A stretch of DNA of 5,831 nt from Patescibacteria group bacterium. GTDB taxonomy: Bacteria > Patescibacteriota > Microgenomatia > UM-FILTER-40-11. A program made the translations under genes and the position numbers. Below, piece after piece: positions 5,188-5,831 of the stretch. The first letter of the stretch is position 1, and each line of letters begins with the position of its first letter. The stretch is taken from contig JAMCYY010000022.1 of assembly GCA_023473205.1 (NCBI GenBank), forward strand, positions 1 through 5,831. Direction: 5' to 3'. The notes under the pieces are model-generated. The model saw nothing but the letters and a program-made list of their open reading frames with translations. It was not told the origin of the DNA and did no database searches.

Positions 5188-5244
5188 TTCGATTTTACTC
5201 AGCATTATCATGAGCAAAGCCAAGCTGAGCTTGGCAAAGTCGAA
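5188..5244. repeat. Nested hairpin with a 20-base palindromic insert in one arm
   Basis: Arm 1 is TTCGATTTTACTCA (5188-5201). Arm 2 is split: TGAGCAAAG (5211-5219) and TCGAA (5240-5244). Joined, they complement arm 1 at 12 of 14 positions. The 20 bases between (5220-5239) end in a second copy of GCAAAG (5214-5219 and 5234-5239) and contain, with one flanking base, the palindrome GCCAAGCT-G-AGCTTGGC (5219-5235). This suggests a small palindromic insertion with a six-base direct duplication, or slippage. Confidence 0.6.
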
Positions 5245-5281
5245 TGATAATTTTCATCGAATCATTGTAAATTGTTTACAC

Positions 5282-5298
5282 TGTAACCGAAGGTTACA
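5282..5298. repeat. Inverted repeat C (tight hairpin)
   Basis: TGTAACC (5282-5288) and GGTTACA (5292-5298) are perfectly complementary around a GAA loop. With a bulged C at 5281 the stem extends by three pairs (5278-5280 with 5299-5301), which would compete with the end of the outer arm of element B. No U-tract follows closely. Confidence 0.75.
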
Positions 5299-5354
5299 TG
5301 TGAGTGAAAATTGTAAATTTAAAATTTAATTAACTTTATAACTTTACAAACTTA

Positions 5355-5831
5355 ATGAACTTTAATCTTTCATCTGATCAACAAAGAGTCTTGGATAATT
5401 TACTTGACTGGTTTAAGGATCAAAATAAAACCAGATTTATTACTGTTGGCGGTTATGCCGGGACAGGTAAGACGACTTTAATCGGAATTTTAAGGCAACA
5501 GCTTTTAAAAGACAATAAAAAACTTAAAATTGCTTTTTGCAGTTATACCGGTAAAGCCGCTCGTGTTTTGCGCCATAAACTTTTGGAAGCAGACAGTTTA
5601 AAAACTAAAGATTCCCTTAGTACAATTCATTCTCTTATCTATTCTCCGATAGAAGATGAAAGAACTCAGGAAATTATTGGTTGGAAAAAGAAAGAAGAGA
5701 TAGAAGCAGACTTAATTGTGATTGATGAAGCCTCCATGGTTGACTTTTCAATTTGGCAGGATTTGCTTTCTTTTGGCCAGCCGATTATTGCGGTGGGGGA
5801 TCATGGCCAACTGCCGCCAATCAGGGAGAAT
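5355..5831 (+). CDS. RecD/Dda-like superfamily 1 helicase, N-terminal part (runs off window)
   Basis: The first 159 residues of an SF1 DNA helicase, open to the window edge. Visible motifs: a Q-type motif LSSDQQRVLDNLLDWF (5-20), Walker A GGYAGTGKTT (32-41; K39), motif Ia SYTGKAARVL (63-72), STIHSLIY (89-96), Walker B LIVIDEASMVD (120-130; D124, E125) and motif III VGDHGQLPPI (147-156). This matches the AAA_30/RecD2/Dda group, which unwinds DNA 5' to 3' in repair or replication. There is no long N-terminal extension as in RecD2, since the Q motif starts at residue 5, so a compact Dda-like form or an ATP-dependent exonuclease-type protein is likelier. No Shine-Dalgarno is seen before the ATG. 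A weak TATAAC lies at 5337-5342. C-terminal motifs IV-VI are outside the window. Confidence 0.88.
   Translation, partial: MNFNLSSDQQRVLDNLLDWFKDQNKTRFITVGGYAGTGKTTLIGILRQQLLKDNKKLKIAFCSYTGKAARVLRHKLLEADSLKTKDSLSTIHSLIYSPIEDERTQEIIGWKKKEEIEADLIVIDEASMVDFSIWQDLLSFGQPIIAVGDHGQLPPIREN

Larger units (their letters stand above)
5151..5279. repeat. Inverted repeat B, outer arms of a 129-base element
   Basis: The 20 bases at 5151-5170 (beginning GTAAACAATTT) match the reverse complement of 5260-5279 at 18 of 20 positions. They enclose the 11-base tandem repeat, the nested hairpin at 5188-5244 and a further ATTATCAT/ATGATAAT pair (5204-5211, 5244-5251 region). The whole could fold into a branched structure. 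It looks like a miniature repeat element, but no flanking target duplication is obvious. Confidence 0.65.

Noticed and set aside
5101..5300. CRISPR array or insertion sequence
   Set aside because: Repeats are inverted and of differing sequence, not evenly spaced direct repeats with spacers; there is no transposase and no clear target-site duplication.

Overview
The window is AT-rich and gene-dense. It reads with the standard code: TGA is a real stop at the end of the PEP-utiliser-type gene and of the M20 peptidase gene. Gene content (a solo nucleotidyltransferase fold, a stand-alone PEP-utiliser mobile domain, a small cupin, an M20 deacylase, an SGNH hydrolase, DUF4342, a COG3910-type ATPase, a RecD/Dda-like helicase), short spacers and frequent start codons without a Shine-Dalgarno suggest an uncultured bacterium, perhaps of the Patescibacteria/CPR type. 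That placement is inference. No rRNA, tRNA, transposase, CRISPR array or phage gene is visible.

Layout. 1-125: 3' end of an upstream reading frame whose first 106 bases exactly repeat the interior of the next gene. 135-686 and 711-1820 (+): nucleotidyltransferase-fold protein, then a PEP-utiliser-domain protein, each with a -10 box only six bases before its ATG. 1815-1840: hairpin shared by converging genes. 2249-1860 and 3293-2313 (-): cupin and M20 family deacylase. 3320-3946 and 3947-4192 (+): SGNH/GDSL hydrolase with no normal start codon, abutting a DUF4342 gene that has a strong internal ribosome site. 4204-4255: a C-rich, G-poor tract (minus strand) between converging genes. 5047-4259 (-): SMC/ABC-like ATPase of the COG3910 type. 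5048-5354: a 307-base gene-free spacer packed with inverted repeats. 5355-end (+): N-terminal 159 residues of a superfamily 1 RecD/Dda-like helicase.

No single pathway links the genes; these look like small housekeeping or accessory units. The most notable signals lie between genes: the exact 106-base duplication, a recurrent leaderless promoter layout, overlapping divergent promoters combined with a missing start codon at the SGNH gene, and the three-hairpin array upstream of the helicase, one arm of which appears to carry a 20-base palindromic insertion. I found no clear new defence or mobile system.
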